Under the pieces are notes generated by a model. That model saw nothing but the letters and a program-made list of their open reading frames with translations. It was not told the origin of the DNA and searched no databases. From Mesostigma viride (lineage: Eukaryota; Streptophyta; Mesostigmatophyceae; Mesostigmatales; Mesostigmataceae), in NCBI GenBank assembly GCA_009746045.1, contig RPFO01000041.1:5887323-5951322 (forward strand): a stretch of 64,000 nt of DNA. The letters are read 5' to 3'. A program made the translations under genes and the position numbers. Positions 62,840 through 64,000 of the stretch are shown piece after piece (the first letter of the stretch is position 1; every line of letters starts with the position of its first letter).

Positions 62840-64000
62840 ATGAAGACGTCCTTGACAGCTGATGCAGCTGTAAGTATGTCTGACCCTATGCATCCTCGTG
62901 CTGGGCACGAGGGTGGACCTCTCATTTTGAGAGAAACCAATGTACAACCACAGAGGGGTGTGAAGGCCTCTGGTGGTATGCATGTGGTCCCTGCTGGCGG
63001 TCCAGGTGTTGGGCATGAGCAGGGTGACTCAGGCTCTGAGTCAGAACAGGATGGAAGTCAGCATGGTGATGCTGGACAACCTGACAGCACAGTCCTGACT
63101 GTGCCAGGGACTGCTTCCTCTGTGTACCAGGAGTTGGGTGCCCGAATCCACAACATGTTTGGGCATGCCACTTCTCTGTCAAACAACTTTGCCTTCCGTA
63201 TGGGCAGGGCACCCCTTCTTAAGGCGTGTCAGCAAGCTGCCTCACGGTGTAAGTGCCAGTTGTCCTCCAACAAGCCCAGGAAATCACATGCCAAAGCTCT
63301 ACCTCAGAGCATTGGTGATCTGCAGTGTGATATCCAACACATCAGGGGCATGCAACTGTTGGTGTGCGTGGACAGGTACACGAAATACAAGGTGCTGGAG
63401 CATTTACCTTCTATGAAGAACAGGTACTTGCTGGCTGCCCTGCAGAATGTAAGAGCCAAGTTTCCTACCACAAGGATCCAGGTGGACATGCAGTTTCAGC
63501 ATCTCAAGGGTGATCCTACCCTTCCTGAGTTGCTGGTTACACCTAGGGAGGCTCATGGGCAGCAGGGTGCTATCGAGAGGGCAATCCAGGAGGTCAAGAA
63601 ATTGATCATCTCTGAAGACTGGGTACCCTTGTCTGCACCTGCACTTGTCAGGAGTGCATGGCTGAGGAACGTGGAGCAGCAGCTGAACAGCAGGGTTAAC
63701 TTCTACTATGATGGAGTTGCTGTCAGCCCAATGGGTCTATATCATGGCCTGTGCCCACCACATGTGCTGGAGGGCTGGAAACATGCTGCACATGTCACCT
63801 TTGCCAAGCTGAGGGAGAAGGACCGGGGTTGGAAGATGCTGGAGCCACAAGTGGGTCAGAAGGTCCTAGCTTGGAAGGAACCTAGCCTTTATGGCAAACG
63901 TGGTAGCTGGAGTCCTGGGGTGGTTACCCAGGTTGATGAAGCTAGCCACGCATGCTTGGTCAGCATGGAGGACGAACCAAAGCATGTACACCGGCTGAGT
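62840..64000 (+). CDS. Pol (integrase part) of copia copy C, incomplete at window end
   Basis: Open for all 387 codons visible. Linker of about 95 residues, zinc-binding region (RIHNMFGHATS...CKCQLSS), DDE core (Asp in QCDIQHI, Asp in IQVDMQFQHL, Glu in AIERAIQEV), then NVEQQLNSRVNFYYDG, VSPMGLYHGLCPPHVLEG, and an SH3-like end with GQKVLAWKEPSLYGKRGSW, PGVVTQVDEA, EPKHVHRLS. No protease precedes it. By comparison with copy A, the protease-like region, RT and RNase H should follow outside the window. The first Met overlaps a TGA in another frame. Confidence 0.85.
   Translation, partial: MKTSLTADAAVSMSDPMHPRAGHEGGPLILRETNVQPQRGVKASGGMHVVPAGGPGVGHEQGDSGSESEQDGSQHGDAGQPDSTVLTVPGTASSVYQELGARIHNMFGHATSLSNNFAFRMGRAPLLKACQQAASRCKCQLSSNKPRKSHAKALPQSIGDLQCDIQHIRGMQLLVCVDRYTKYKVLEHLPSMKNRYLLAALQNVRAKFPTTRIQVDMQFQHLKGDPTLPELLVTPREAHGQQGAIERAIQEVKKLIISEDWVPLSAPALVRSAWLRNVEQQLNSRVNFYYDGVAVSPMGLYHGLCPPHVLEGWKHAAHVTFAKLREKDRGWKMLEPQVGQKVLAWKEPSLYGKRGSWSPGVVTQVDEASHACLVSMEDEPKHVHRLS

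Larger units (their letters stand above)
60061..64000 (+). mobile_element. Ty1/copia copy C, intact as far as visible, runs off the window
   Basis: 5' LTR 60061-60677, extra ORF 60702-61412, gag 61583-62698, pol from 62840 open to the window end. No nested insertions and no frameshift seen. It is close to copy A in pol and more divergent in the 5' third. Confidence 0.9.

Overview
The window looks like nuclear DNA of a unicellular eukaryote, most likely a GC-rich microalga. The evidence is GT-AG introns with matching phases in three genes, chromovirus-type Ty3, Ty1/copia, CACTA-like and piggyBac elements side by side, long microsatellites, and a block of giant-virus (Nucleocytoviricota) capsid genes. 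I cannot name the species. All identifications are by eye from motifs; no database search was run.

Layout. (1) 1-21 kb is cellular or transposon-derived: a six-exon CACTA-type (Tnp2-like) transposase on the minus strand (1-4533, running off the left edge); simple repeats; a broken protein kinase (6123-7308); a hairpin-rich tandem array; a 2.0-kb non-autonomous LTR element (7864-9871) with identical LTRs; a 2OG-Fe(II) oxygenase-like gene (10500-11468); a three-exon gene with a ubiquitin-specific-protease-like domain (13230-16242); and a five-exon lysine/alanine/proline-repeat gene (17260-20535). A dispersed palindromic repeat built on GTGTACAC occurs four times.
(2) 21.4-40.8 kb is an endogenous giant-virus fragment: four different major capsid protein (MCP) paralogues, three on minus and one on plus, plus a glycine-rich ORF. 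One MCP carries a large insert with LamG/concanavalin-like features. Another is split by a complete 10.8-kb Ty3/gypsy chromovirus (22057-32832) with a 5-bp target duplication, which places the viral DNA in a chromosome that host retrotransposons reach.
(3) 41.6-64 kb is a nest of one Ty1/copia family: copy A (42214-55515, plus, complete but broken by two TTAA-flanked piggyBac-like elements, a 107-bp hairpin and a 372-bp insert), copy B (56769-59706, minus, truncated) and copy C (60061 to the right edge, plus, intact as far as seen), with solo and inverted LTR pieces and a 1,094-bp tandem duplication.

Most unusual points. The copia family carries a conserved extra ORF between the LTR and gag; in a 33-codon stretch copies A and C differ at 17 codons, all synonymous. 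Its pol appears ordered integrase - protease - reverse transcriptase - RNase H, not protease first. The Ty3 element has an RNase H1 hybrid-binding-like (viroplasmin-like) ORF upstream of gag and a roughly 770-codon unknown ORF downstream of the chromodomain. The MCP genes share an AT-rich start-proximal motif that may be a viral late promoter.

Caution: many viral and transposon ORFs carry single-base frameshifts, often in homopolymers, while the two long multi-exon genes at 13-20 kb are intact. This may be real decay, sequencing error, or both.
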